In this document: positions 1 through 7,597 of the stretch, piece after piece
Layout of the letters: each line of letters begins with the position of its first letter
Numbering within the stretch: the first letter of the stretch is position 1
From: Chlamydia trachomatis
GTDB lineage: Bacteria > Chlamydiota > Chlamydiia > Chlamydiales > 2-12-FULL-49-11
Assembly: GCA_945870925.1 (NCBI GenBank)
Contig: CAMBTZ010000031.1
Location: 1 to 12,577 of the forward strand
Length of the DNA: 12,577 nucleotides
Direction of reading: 5' to 3'
Made by a program: the position numbers and the translations under genes
The notes under the pieces: generated by a model
What the model was told of the DNA's origin: nothing
What the model saw: only the letters and a program-made list of their open reading frames with translations
Database searches by the model: none

Positions 1-329
1 ATCTAGAACTAGCCTATTTTGAAGTACCTACAATTACTTCATTTCCCCTTCCTAAAATTGAACAATTCCTCCTTCAACACATTTTTAAAGTATTCCTTCC
101 TCACTATTCAATCTCAAATCTTCTTGCTGAAAGACGAGTTTTTCCCGAATATATTGGTTCTTTTGCAACATTAGATAATCTTAAACAAGAGGCTGAAAAT
201 TATGCAACCAACTCCGAATTACGCGCTTTTTCAATCTCAGGCTGCCGGGTCGTCAAAAAACTACTTGAATCCGATAATTTCTCAACCAAATCATCAGAAA
301 TTCTTTCAAATCTTCTTGTAGAAATTTAA
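1..329 (+). CDS. lpxB: Lipid-A-disaccharide synthase, C-terminal end (partial)
   Basis: The window opens inside a reading frame (codons from base 3, stop TAA at 327-329) that gives about 108 residues. LpxB is the family GT19 glycosyltransferase that joins UDP-2,3-diacylglucosamine to lipid X at the inner face of the cytoplasmic membrane to make the lipid A disaccharide. The visible part aligns by eye with the family's C-terminal end. An LELAYFEVPTI segment matches the usual 'TLEtAlfgtPmvv' loop. A hydrophobic stretch then leads to LPHYSISNLLAERRVFPEYIG, matching the family 'isLPNllaGrevvPEl' motif, although the canonical Pro and Gly of LPN and AGR are replaced. The rest is a helical tail ending in LLVEI. 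The 5' part lies outside the window, so the start and the N-terminal chlamydial extension cannot be checked. The next gene begins 29 bp downstream. I am fairly sure of the family but have only the tail. Confidence 0.75.
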   Translation, partial: LELAYFEVPTITSFPLPKIEQFLLQHIFKVFLPHYSISNLLAERRVFPEYIGSFATLDNLKQEAENYATNSELRAFSISGCRVVKKLLESDNFSTKSSEILSNLLVEI

Positions 330-358
330 GAGGGTATCCCCTACAATATTCAAGCATT

Positions 359-793
359 ATGCAAGACGCTTTTTACATATATATAGACCGACTAGGAGAT
401 GGAGAGGTTGAATTCCTCGATGCAGAGGTCGATTCTGACTTTTTAGAGGTGACTGATGGCAATCTTTTCTTCCCTGAAAAGATTACTTTTCAAGGAACTG
501 CCTACTTAGCTGAAACTCATCTTATTTTAACACTTGATATTTCAACTCATTTTCAAACCTATTGTAAAATATGTAATGAACTGATTGTCCTCCCTTTTTC
601 ACTAAAAAGTCTTTATATCACTGAAGATGTAGCGAATATCCCACAGAAAATTTTTGACTTAAGAGAAACTTTAAGGGATGCTATCCTCTTAGAGATCCCT
701 CTATATTCAGAGTGTGAAGGTGGCTGTCTTATGCGCAAAGATTTAAATAAATATTTAAAACAAGACTCAGTCTTAACTTTCAAGGAGATTTAA
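359..793 (+). CDS. DUF177/YceD family protein, probable 23S rRNA accumulation factor
   Basis: This 144-residue acidic protein of the YceD (DUF177) family sits directly before rpmF, as yceD does in most bacteria. The family is linked to 23S rRNA accumulation and large-subunit assembly; its biochemical role is not settled. Two cysteine pairs are visible, C69-x2-C72 (YCKICNE) and C119-x3-C123 (CEGGC), consistent with metal binding. Before the second pair, LRETLRDAILLEIPLYSEC matches the conserved family tail ('...elllaLPlvplC'). The length is typical of the shorter chlamydial members (compare CT809, from memory). The ATG at 359 has no good ribosome binding site; AGAGGG at 329-334 is too far away. 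A TACAAT at 342-347 could be a -10 that would give a very short leader, but no clear -35 accompanies it. The 3' end carries the Shine-Dalgarno sequence of rpmF, so the two are probably translationally coupled. Confidence 0.82.
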   Translation: MQDAFYIYIDRLGDGEVEFLDAEVDSDFLEVTDGNLFFPEKITFQGTAYLAETHLILTLDISTHFQTYCKICNELIVLPFSLKSLYITEDVANIPQKIFDLRETLRDAILLEIPLYSECEGGCLMRKDLNKYLKQDSVLTFKEI

Positions 794-795
794 CA

Positions 796-978
796 ATGGC
801 AGTACCTCGTGCCCGGCACTCAAATGCTAAAAAAAACAGTAAACATGCACATTTAGCAAAAAAACCACTTGCGTCTACAATTTGTTTAAATTGCAGAAAC
901 TCGATTCTTCCTCACCATATGTGCCCTTCCTGCGGTCATTATAAAGGGAGAAGTTACAATACTGAAAAAGACGCTTAG
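796..978 (+). CDS. rpmF: 50S ribosomal protein L32
   Basis: This 60-residue basic protein opens with MAVPRARHSNAKKNSK, the standard L32 N-terminus (family 'MAVPkrkts.sk...rr'). Four cysteines form a zinc ribbon, C30-x2-C33 and C43-x2-C46 (CLNC ... CPSC). This is therefore the zinc-binding 'C+' form rather than the Cys-less form some bacteria use under zinc limitation. L32 is a late-assembling protein of the large subunit near the exit tunnel region. A strong ribosome binding site, AAGGAGAT at 782-789, lies within the end of the preceding DUF177 gene, and the two genes are 2 bp apart. The stop TAG is followed at once by TAATAA in other registers. plsX, which follows rpmF in many bacteria, including Chlamydia as I recall it, is not here; an RNase G/E gene follows instead. 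Confidence 0.96.
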   Translation: MAVPRARHSNAKKNSKHAHLAKKPLASTICLNCRNSILPHHMCPSCGHYKGRSYNTEKDA

Positions 979-1040
979 TAATAATCTTTTTTTCCGTGTA
1001 GAATGAGACCAACTAATCGATTATACTACTAGGCCCATGC

Positions 1041-2588
1041 ATGAAAGAAATTCTTTTAAATATTGAATCAAAAGAAACCAGACTTGCGACCATCGTTGAC
1101 CGACGGTTGCAAGAGCTTGTTGTTGAACGAAAAAAAAACCGCCAGATCACAGGTAACATTTACCGTGGCCGGGTAACAAATATCCTTTCAAACATACAAT
1201 CAGCGTTTATTAACATTGGTGAAGGCGAAAACGGCTTCATTCATATATCTGATATTGTTGAAAACACTCAGAAATTTCAAGAGTTGTTTGATATGGACTT
1301 TGACTGGGATTATGACGCTACCTCATTAAAGGCTCAACAGTCAAAAGAAAATGACATTTCAAAAATTTTAAAAGCCGATCAAACTGTTCTTGTCCAAGTC
1401 GTCAAAGAGGCTATCGGAAGTAAAGGCGCTAGACTGACATCTAACGTGTCAATTCCAGGTAGATATCTAGTTCTTCTACCAAACACTTCTCATAGAGGGG
1501 TTTCCAAGAAAATTTCAGATCCAGGTATGCGCGATAGACTTAAACAGATTATACGTTCATTTGAAATGCCTACCGATATGGGTCTTATTTGTAGAACTGC
1601 GAGTACGCTTGCCTCTACAGATCAGCTTGTAGAAGAAGCTCACGAACTTGTTGAACATTGGAATAGAATCATAGATACATTCCAAAAGGCTGATGGCCCT
1701 GTATGTCTCTATAGAGAATCAGATCTTATTAAACGTGCTATCATGACAGCGCTTGATAAAAAGTTTAATCGCATATTAATTGATAACCAACAGACGTATG
1801 CAGCCTGTTTAAAAATGTATAACAGGTATAAAGACGAAGATCAGACATTAAAAATTGAATACTATCGCGATTCAATACCGATGTTTAAAAAATTTAATGT
1901 CGAAAAGGAAATTGAGCGCGCACTAGCTAGAAAAATTTGGCTCCCAAGCGGAGGCTATCTCTACTTCGATCGTACAGAAGCCATGTATACTATTGACGTT
2001 AACTCAGGACGAAGCCAGAAAAATGATGGGCCGTCCGATGTTGAAGAGACTTTAGTAAAAATCAACATGGAAGCAGCTGATGAGATTGCAAGACAATTAA
2101 GAATTAGAAATATTGGCGGCTTAATTGTTTGCGACTTTATTGATATGCGTTCAAGAAAAAATCAAAGACGTGTACTCGATCGTATTAAAGAAGCGATGAA
2201 GGATGATTCAGCTAAATGTACAATACTTGGGATGAGTGAATTCGGCCTTGTTGAAATGACAAGACAGCGCAGCAAAGAGTCTTTGATGCAAACTCTATTC
2301 ACAGACTGCCCGTATTGCACCGGGAAAGGGATCATTAAGAACTTTGAAAGCGTTTCAATTGAACTTGAACGTTCTTTAAAGGAATTGATTTTACAGCATG
2401 AAGAATATGCATTAGAAGTCTCGATTCATCCTGGACTTGATCATTTTCTTGAGCATACCGACAAAAAATACCTTGAGAAAATGGCAATAAAAATGAACGC
2501 CTCGGTTCTCTTTAAAACTAATGATCTGCTTCATTTAAATGATTTCGAAATTTTTTCAAGCATTTCTGGAAAACAACTTGAGTACTGA
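1041..2588 (+). CDS. rng: Ribonuclease G/E family endoribonuclease
   Basis: This 515-residue single-strand-specific endoribonuclease (chlamydial cafE; compare CT808, from memory) acts in 5S/16S rRNA maturation and mRNA decay. An S1 RNA-binding segment begins near residue 36 (TGNIYRGRVTNIL) with an acidic insertion at about 74-110. The DNase I-like catalytic core keeps both Mg2+ ligands: D319 in TIDVNSGRS and D365 in GGLIVCDFIDM, equivalent to D303 and D346 of E. coli RNase E. The Zn-link C423-P-Y-C426 (CPYCTGKG) follows at the right distance for dimer-tetramer assembly. Only about 85 residues follow the Zn-link, so the long RNase E scaffold is absent and the architecture is RNase G-like. The ATG at 1041 has a poor ribosome binding site. 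A TATACT at 1022-1027 could be a -10 for a local promoter, but its -35 is weak; otherwise the gene is read through from rpmF. The 3' end overlaps plsB. Confidence 0.95.
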   Translation: MKEILLNIESKETRLATIVDRRLQELVVERKKNRQITGNIYRGRVTNILSNIQSAFINIGEGENGFIHISDIVENTQKFQELFDMDFDWDYDATSLKAQQSKENDISKILKADQTVLVQVVKEAIGSKGARLTSNVSIPGRYLVLLPNTSHRGVSKKISDPGMRDRLKQIIRSFEMPTDMGLICRTASTLASTDQLVEEAHELVEHWNRIIDTFQKADGPVCLYRESDLIKRAIMTALDKKFNRILIDNQQTYAACLKMYNRYKDEDQTLKIEYYRDSIPMFKKFNVEKEIERALARKIWLPSGGYLYFDRTEAMYTIDVNSGRSQKNDGPSDVEETLVKINMEAADEIARQLRIRNIGGLIVCDFIDMRSRKNQRRVLDRIKEAMKDDSAKCTILGMSEFGLVEMTRQRSKESLMQTLFTDCPYCTGKGIIKNFESVSIELERSLKELILQHEEYALEVSIHPGLDHFLEHTDKKYLEKMAIKMNASVLFKTNDLLHLNDFEIFSSISGKQLEY

Positions 2589-3582
2589 AAAAACATTTAA
2601 CACCTTGATAGAGCCCTTTAAATTAAGGGCTCCAGAAAGTAAATACTGGAAAATTATGGCTGATTTTCTGGACGATTTTGAGACTATTATTGAATCCAAA
2701 GGTCTTAATAAAGACCTTTATCGCAAGCCAATTATATCATATGCTGAGTTTGTTCTCAGACAGATTCAGACACCTTATAACTTTGAGCCCTACCATAAAG
2801 CACTCAGATCACCTTTTGATCATTATGAATTTGGATCTACTCTGTTTCGCCCTTTAATAAATTTTAATCGTTCTGCTTTTTTTGGAAAAGAAACCCTTAA
2901 AACGATAGAAACACTGCTAGCAAAAAACGAAAATGTAGTGATTTTTTCAAACCATCAAACTGAAATTGACCCGCAAGCTCTCAATCTTTTACTTGAAAAA
3001 GAGTTTCCAGATCTTCCGCCTCAGATTACTTATGTTGCCGGAGAAAGAGTGGTAACAGATCCTCTTGCCGTCCCTTTTAGTCTAGGAATGAATCTTTTCT
3101 GTGTATATTCTAAAAAATACTTCGACGTCTATCCTGATAGAAAAACTCAAATGCTTGAACACAATAAACGAACTATGCTCCGTTTAGGTGAACATTTAGA
3201 TGGCGGTCATCAATGTATTACAGTTTTCCCAAGCGGAGGAAGAGATCGCCCTAATGAAAATAAAATCGTACAAGTTGCTAAATTTGATCCACAAAGCATC
3301 GAGCTTCTCTATCTTTTGGGAAGAAAATCAAAAACACCAACACACTATTTCCCTCTAGCATTGTCAACGCATGATATGCTTCCTCCTCCTGAAGATTTGC
3401 AAAAGGATCTTGGAGAAAAAAGACCTACGAATGAAGCAGCTGTTTATTTCCATTTTGGAAAAGAAATTGATATGGAAAATTTCCCAAATTCTGATACAAC
3501 TGATAGAATCAAGAGAAAAGAATTACGCGCCGATTATATTTGGAGGCTCGTATGTGAAATGTACGAGCAATTCCCTAATTAG
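2539..3582 (+). CDS. plsB: Glycerol-3-phosphate 1-O-acyltransferase, plant-type soluble PlsB
   Basis: The protein transfers an acyl group (normally from acyl-ACP) to sn-glycerol-3-phosphate, the first step of phosphatidic acid synthesis. The 347 residues resemble the soluble chloroplast GPAT rather than the large E. coli PlsB. A helical N-terminal domain is followed by FEPYHKALRSPFDHYEFG (about 82-99), then the acyltransferase motif N138-H139-Q140-x3-D144 (the HX4D catalytic pair). YVAGERVVTDPLAVPFS (165-181) and FPSGGRDRP (230-238, glycerol-phosphate binding block) come next. All the expected blocks are present in order. The start is uncertain. The ATG at 2539 overlaps the RNase gene by 50 bp and lacks a ribosome binding site. 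A TTG at 2578 (residue 14), preceded by GGAAAA, would reduce the overlap to 11 bp and is a reasonable alternative. The M16 protease gene follows after 8 bp. Confidence 0.93.
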   Translation: MISKFFQAFLENNLSTEKTFNTLIEPFKLRAPESKYWKIMADFLDDFETIIESKGLNKDLYRKPIISYAEFVLRQIQTPYNFEPYHKALRSPFDHYEFGSTLFRPLINFNRSAFFGKETLKTIETLLAKNENVVIFSNHQTEIDPQALNLLLEKEFPDLPPQITYVAGERVVTDPLAVPFSLGMNLFCVYSKKYFDVYPDRKTQMLEHNKRTMLRLGEHLDGGHQCITVFPSGGRDRPNENKIVQVAKFDPQSIELLYLLGRKSKTPTHYFPLALSTHDMLPPPEDLQKDLGEKRPTNEAAVYFHFGKEIDMENFPNSDTTDRIKRKELRADYIWRLVCEMYEQFPN

Positions 3583-3590
3583 GAGCTTTC

Positions 3591-6446
3591 ATGTTAAAAG
3601 TTATCACCTGTTTAACCGTTGCTTTATCTCTTCAAGCAAGTTCCTTTGAGATTATTGAGGATCAAAACACCCTTCAAATACTCTCCCCCTCTTTAAAAAG
3701 TAGAAAATCTATAAAAATCAAGCTTGATAACGGCCTTGAAGCATTTTTAATTTCAGATCCTGAAGCCAACCAATCTGCTGCAGCTTTATCTGTTGAGTCA
3801 GGCTCTTGCAATGATCCTGATGAATATCCAGGTATGGCTCATTTTTGTGAACATATGTTGTTTATGGGGTCAAAAAAATATCCTGATGAAAACACTTTTT
3901 GGCAAAAAATCACCGATAATTCCGGAACAACTAATGCCTATACAAAACCTGATCGCACTGTTTATATGTTTTCTATCAACCATGAAAGTTTTTCTGAAAC
4001 TCTAGATATATTCTCAGGCTTTTTTACAGATCCATTATTCAAAGAGGATTCGGTAAAAAGAGAGCTTAACGCTGTTAATCAAGAACATCAAAAAAATATA
4101 GAAAATGATGGCTGGCGTGAATACATGGTCTTAAAGGAGAATGCAAATCCTAAAAATCCAAACAGTAAATTTAGCACAGGAACCGCAGCAACCCTAAGCA
4201 TTATTTCTATTGATACACTACGAACTTGGTTTCAAAAACAGTATTCTGCTAACCAGATGCATCTTGTTATCTATTCAAAAGAGCCCTTAGAAAGTCTTAT
4301 CACACTTACTACTTCTACATTTTCTCAGATCCCTTCGAATACTCCAATTAAAGAGTCCTTAGAACCTATGCTTTCCTGCGGACAGAAAGGTCATATTACT
4401 TTTATAGAACCGATTCAAAATCTTAAACGAATTAGTTTAGTTTGGGAGATGCCCCAAGAAGCTGCTTTGGATTATGATGGAAAAACACCAAATTTAATCG
4501 CATACGCACTTAATTCTAAAGGAGATAATAGCCTCTTTCAGTCGCTTAGAAAAGAAGGCCTTGCTGAGGGATTACATGCAGAAGCTGATAGACTAGGGAA
4601 GAATCTGGTTCTTCTTAATCTTTCCATTGACCTAACAAAATCAGGCATTGCAAATTTAGATGATGTTTTTACTCGAGTCTTTCAAACTATTTCCTATCTA
4701 AAACGTTCCTCAATTCCACCTCATTTATTTAATGAATATAAAAAAATGTCCGATATTGATTACCAGTGGCAATCTCGTTACTCAGCTTTTGAATATGTTT
4801 CTGAACTCGCTGATATCATGATTGATGAACCTCTATCAACATTTCCTCAAAAAAGCACGTCTATTCACGCTTACAAACCGAAAGTTCTTCAAGAAATTCT
4901 AATTAAAATGACCCCTGAAAATGCAGCCTTCTTTGTTACAGCATCTTCAGAACTTACCAAGCAAAAGTTTGATCGAAAAGAAAAGTGGATGAACGTTGAT
5001 TATTCAGTTGTAAAAATTGATGAGCAAAAAATTGCACTTTGGTCACAAGCATCTACTGATCCAAAACTTGGATCATCAACACCCAACAAATTTATCCCAA
5101 ATAATCTAACTATTTTATCGCAAGAAAAACAGACCCCAATTGAATCTCCTGAACTCTTAAGTGATGACTCTTTCGGCAAATGTTATTTCGTTAAAGACAC
5201 CTACTATCTTGTACCAAATGTCTCTTTACAGGTAGGGATTAAATCACCTTTACTTACAGAACAAGTTAAAAGTATCTCTTGCTCCGATCTATTAGTATTG
5301 CATCTGCATCGAAAGTTAACACCGACTTTATTTTCCGCAAACAGAGCTGGTCTTGAAGCCTATTTTTCACGTAGTGATTTGAAGATTCATCTATCTATGA
5401 ATGGATATTCAGATAAAATCAACGTCTTAACAGGCACCATGATTGATGCACTTAAAGGCCCTGCACCCACAAAAGAGGAGTTCGAATTACTAAAAGACGA
5501 GCTTCTAATTTCGTATGAAAATCAGAGCCGTACACTACCCTACTACCAAGCATCAAGCCTTTTATTAAATCTACTCTATAACAATTATCCTTTAGGTTCA
5601 GAATTATCCCAAACATTACAGCAGACCTCTTATGAGGATTTCGTCACTTTTCATTCCGAAGTATTTTCTAAAGCCTATTTAGAAGGGACAATCACAGGTA
5701 ATATAGATGCAAGTCACGCAAACACACTTTGGAAACAAATCAAATCTAATCTAACTCCATCTGTTTACCCACCCTCAGAGCACCAAAAAAGAAAAGTTTT
5801 ATCCCTCCCTGACACACAAGGACCCTACACCGTCAAAACATCAACTACTCTTCAAGGAAATGCAGCAATATTAATGTTACAATTTAAAGACACAAGTTCA
5901 CCTGCTATAGTTGCCGAAAGAATACTTTCCAAAGCTACTTCCGAAGCTTTTTTTAGCACATTACGAACAAAACAACAGATCGCCTATATAGCAAAAAGCT
6001 GGGGAAAAGAGGAAGAAAATGAGCTTCTCTTATTCTTTGCTGTTCATTCAGCTTCCCATCCACCTGAGGAATTATTAGCTCGATTTGAATTATTTTTAGA
6101 AGATTTTTCCCATAATTTTGAGATCTACATCCCTGAAGAGAGATTTTTAACAATAAAGCAATCAATTGTTACAAATCTGGCAAAATCGCCTGATAACCTC
6201 CCCTCTTATGCAAAAGAAATAGATACCCTTGCTTTTACTTGGAATGGGGATTTTACAAGAAAGTCCAAACTTATAAAAGCAGCAGAGACACTTAGCTATG
6301 AAGATTTTAAAAACATCTCCTTAACCTTTCTCTCTCGTCAAAACACTAAGCGAATAGCCTTTCTTGTCCAAGGAGCTAGAGCCACTGAACAACCCTTTTC
6401 CTACACCCAAATCTCCCCTACTGAACTAAAAGTTCACCAGCAATAG
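3591..6446 (+). CDS. ptr: Secreted M16A (pitrilysin/insulinase-like) zinc metalloprotease
   Basis: This 951-residue protein is nearly the length of E. coli pitrilysin (protease III) and has the inverted zinc motif H84-F-C-E87-H88. The third zinc ligand E165 (AVNQEHQ) lies exactly 81 residues after the first His, as in pitrilysin (H88 to E169). E87 is the catalytic base. The N-terminus MLKVITCLTVALSLQA looks like a short signal peptide with likely cleavage after A16, so the enzyme is probably periplasmic, where the family degrades peptides inside a clamshell chamber. The C-terminal half is degenerate, as usual for the non-catalytic M16 domains; 'FFSTLRTKQQIAYIAKSW' (about 785-802) matches the conserved 'lRtkeqlGYiv' substrate-binding block. 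A good ribosome binding site, AGGAG at 3581-3585, sits over the plsB stop codon, so it is probably coupled to plsB. Chlamydia has a similar ptr next to plsB (CT806, from memory). No terminator is visible after the stop. Confidence 0.94.
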   Translation: MLKVITCLTVALSLQASSFEIIEDQNTLQILSPSLKSRKSIKIKLDNGLEAFLISDPEANQSAAALSVESGSCNDPDEYPGMAHFCEHMLFMGSKKYPDENTFWQKITDNSGTTNAYTKPDRTVYMFSINHESFSETLDIFSGFFTDPLFKEDSVKRELNAVNQEHQKNIENDGWREYMVLKENANPKNPNSKFSTGTAATLSIISIDTLRTWFQKQYSANQMHLVIYSKEPLESLITLTTSTFSQIPSNTPIKESLEPMLSCGQKGHITFIEPIQNLKRISLVWEMPQEAALDYDGKTPNLIAYALNSKGDNSLFQSLRKEGLAEGLHAEADRLGKNLVLLNLSIDLTKSGIANLDDVFTRVFQTISYLKRSSIPPHLFNEYKKMSDIDYQWQSRYSAFEYVSELADIMIDEPLSTFPQKSTSIHAYKPKVLQEILIKMTPENAAFFVTASSELTKQKFDRKEKWMNVDYSVVKIDEQKIALWSQASTDPKLGSSTPNKFIPNNLTILSQEKQTPIESPELLSDDSFGKCYFVKDTYYLVPNVSLQVGIKSPLLTEQVKSISCSDLLVLHLHRKLTPTLFSANRAGLEAYFSRSDLKIHLSMNGYSDKINVLTGTMIDALKGPAPTKEEFELLKDELLISYENQSRTLPYYQASSLLLNLLYNNYPLGSELSQTLQQTSYEDFVTFHSEVFSKAYLEGTITGNIDASHANTLWKQIKSNLTPSVYPPSEHQKRKVLSLPDTQGPYTVKTSTTLQGNAAILMLQFKDTSSPAIVAERILSKATSEAFFSTLRTKQQIAYIAKSWGKEEENELLLFFAVHSASHPPEELLARFELFLEDFSHNFEIYIPEERFLTIKQSIVTNLAKSPDNLPSYAKEIDTLAFTWNGDFTRKSKLIKAAETLSYEDFKNISLTFLSRQNTKRIAFLVQGARATEQPFSYTQISPTELKVHQQ

Positions 6447-6455
6447 AATTACCGG

Positions 6456-6484
6456 TTTATAAAATTGTACTAATTTGATATAAT
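6456..6484 (+). promoter_or_regulatory. Extended -10 promoter candidate for the 358-residue gene
   Basis: A perfect TATAAT at 6479-6484 is preceded by TGA at 6476-6478, giving the extended -10 form TGnTATAAT. The best -35 at 17 bp spacing is TTTATA (6456-6461), which is weak. Transcription would start near 6491, leaving a leader of about 27 nt before the ATG at 6518. This separates the hydrolase gene from the plsB-ptr unit upstream. Confidence 0.6.
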
Positions 6485-6517
6485 CTTTATTAATTATAAT
6501 TTTACACACGGCAACCT

Positions 6518-7594
6518 ATGTCAATCGCACCTGTTAAAGATTTATTTAACCCGCAACATTCTCTATTCTCAACCCCATGTATTAAGAATGCAATCCACAG
6601 TTTTGTTAATGAATTTTTTGAACTTGCCGAATTTCTAATAGAAAAAGCATCGATTCCTCTTCGCTTTACCGGCTCAAAATTTATTACGCTGCCAGAGTTA
6701 GTGATTAGAATAGTTGTATTAATAAAAAACTTGATTTTTGAAAGGGCACCCGCTCAATTTCATAAATTGATCCTTGATACAGGCTATTCTTTGTCTATGG
6801 ATAATTTACCAACTGATTTAGCTCCAACTGCATTAAAATTTGCCAGATTTGATACAGCTGTTCATACAGACAATCCCGAATGGTTACCATCAAACTGCAT
6901 TTTTAAAGGTAGTTACATAAATAAAGGTCTGAAAATTGTTCTTATTGAAGAACTAACTATTGATGAAACACCTAAATTGCATGTTGTTTTTGCAGCAAAA
7001 GGAGCGGCAGGAACTAAAGATTTTAATACAGAAAACCTAAAAAATGTTGTATTAAATATGCTTGGTGGGATTACAGACAATTATTTTGAAGCCGAACAAA
7101 CATTCCTATCATTAAAAAAGAATTATCCAAACTTTTTTGAAAATCATGATGTCATTTTATCAGGACTCTGTCTTGGCGGTTCACTTGCATCTTTCGTAGC
7201 ACTAAGACAAAATCAAAAAGCAATTTGTTTAAATTCATTAGGACTAAGTCCGAGCGCTCAATGGCACATTGGTAGAGATCGGCTTCAAAAGGCTCCTACA
7301 TTAATCACTCATGTTTCTGCTCAAGGTGATTTTGCAAGCGCTCCACCGATTATAGTATTTGCTATCGATTTTTTTCTTAATCTAATAGGATTTCGTACAA
7401 TTGGAAATTTTGGCAAACGCTACGTAATACCCCATGCAAAAGAGCATAATGGCAGCCTTGATAAAATCCACTGTTTAATGCTTGCAAGTCTTGCTAGATA
7501 TATTGACCCAAACGTACGGATTAATAAATCAACCGGCAGACTTCAGGGAGGTATCGAATACCTCCACAATCGTGATTTACCAATAATTGCCTGA
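6518..7594 (+). CDS. Uncharacterised alpha/beta-hydrolase-like protein with Cys at the nucleophile elbow
   Basis: I do not recognise this 358-residue protein as a named family. The N-terminal 130 residues are helical and without clear motifs; residues 60-75 are hydrophobic but carry Arg and Lys. From about residue 138 it reads like a lipase-type alpha/beta hydrolase: a strand 'LHVVFAAKGAAGT' (154-166), then 'DVILSGLCLGGSLASFVAL' (211-229), where lipases have 'tGHSLGGalA'. The elbow is G216-L-C218-L-G220-G221, so the nucleophile position is Cys, as in dienelactone hydrolases (GxCxGG). It is followed by 'AICLNSLGLSPSA', like the 'vtfnapG' strand of lipases. D271 (SAQGDFAS) and H318 (LDKIHCLM) are suitably placed to complete a triad; that assignment is inference. 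No signal peptide is seen. The ribosome binding site is weak, and the gene has its own promoter. It could be an esterase or thioesterase, or a lineage-specific effector-like hydrolase. Confidence 0.75.
   Translation: MSIAPVKDLFNPQHSLFSTPCIKNAIHSFVNEFFELAEFLIEKASIPLRFTGSKFITLPELVIRIVVLIKNLIFERAPAQFHKLILDTGYSLSMDNLPTDLAPTALKFARFDTAVHTDNPEWLPSNCIFKGSYINKGLKIVLIEELTIDETPKLHVVFAAKGAAGTKDFNTENLKNVVLNMLGGITDNYFEAEQTFLSLKKNYPNFFENHDVILSGLCLGGSLASFVALRQNQKAICLNSLGLSPSAQWHIGRDRLQKAPTLITHVSAQGDFASAPPIIVFAIDFFLNLIGFRTIGNFGKRYVIPHAKEHNGSLDKIHCLMLASLARYIDPNVRINKSTGRLQGGIEYLHNRDLPIIA
7547..7565. repeat. Perfect 8-bp inverted repeat near convergent gene ends
   Basis: GGAGGTAT (7547-7554), loop CGA, ATACCTCC (7558-7565). 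It lies inside the last codons of the 358-residue gene (encoding GGIEYL) and 33 nt past the yebC stop on the other strand. There is no T-run on either side, so it is not a standard intrinsic terminator. It is the only strong hairpin at this convergent junction and may stabilise or pause transcripts from either direction. Confidence 0.5.
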
Positions 7595-7597
7595 TTT

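Noticed and set aside
331..342. Short GGG/CCC palindrome after lpxB as a terminator
   Set aside because: The stem is only 4 bp with no T-run; too weak to call.
3371..3649. Plus-strand ORF spanning the plsB end and ptr start
   Set aside because: It is a shifted frame inside two well-supported genes, with low-complexity translation.
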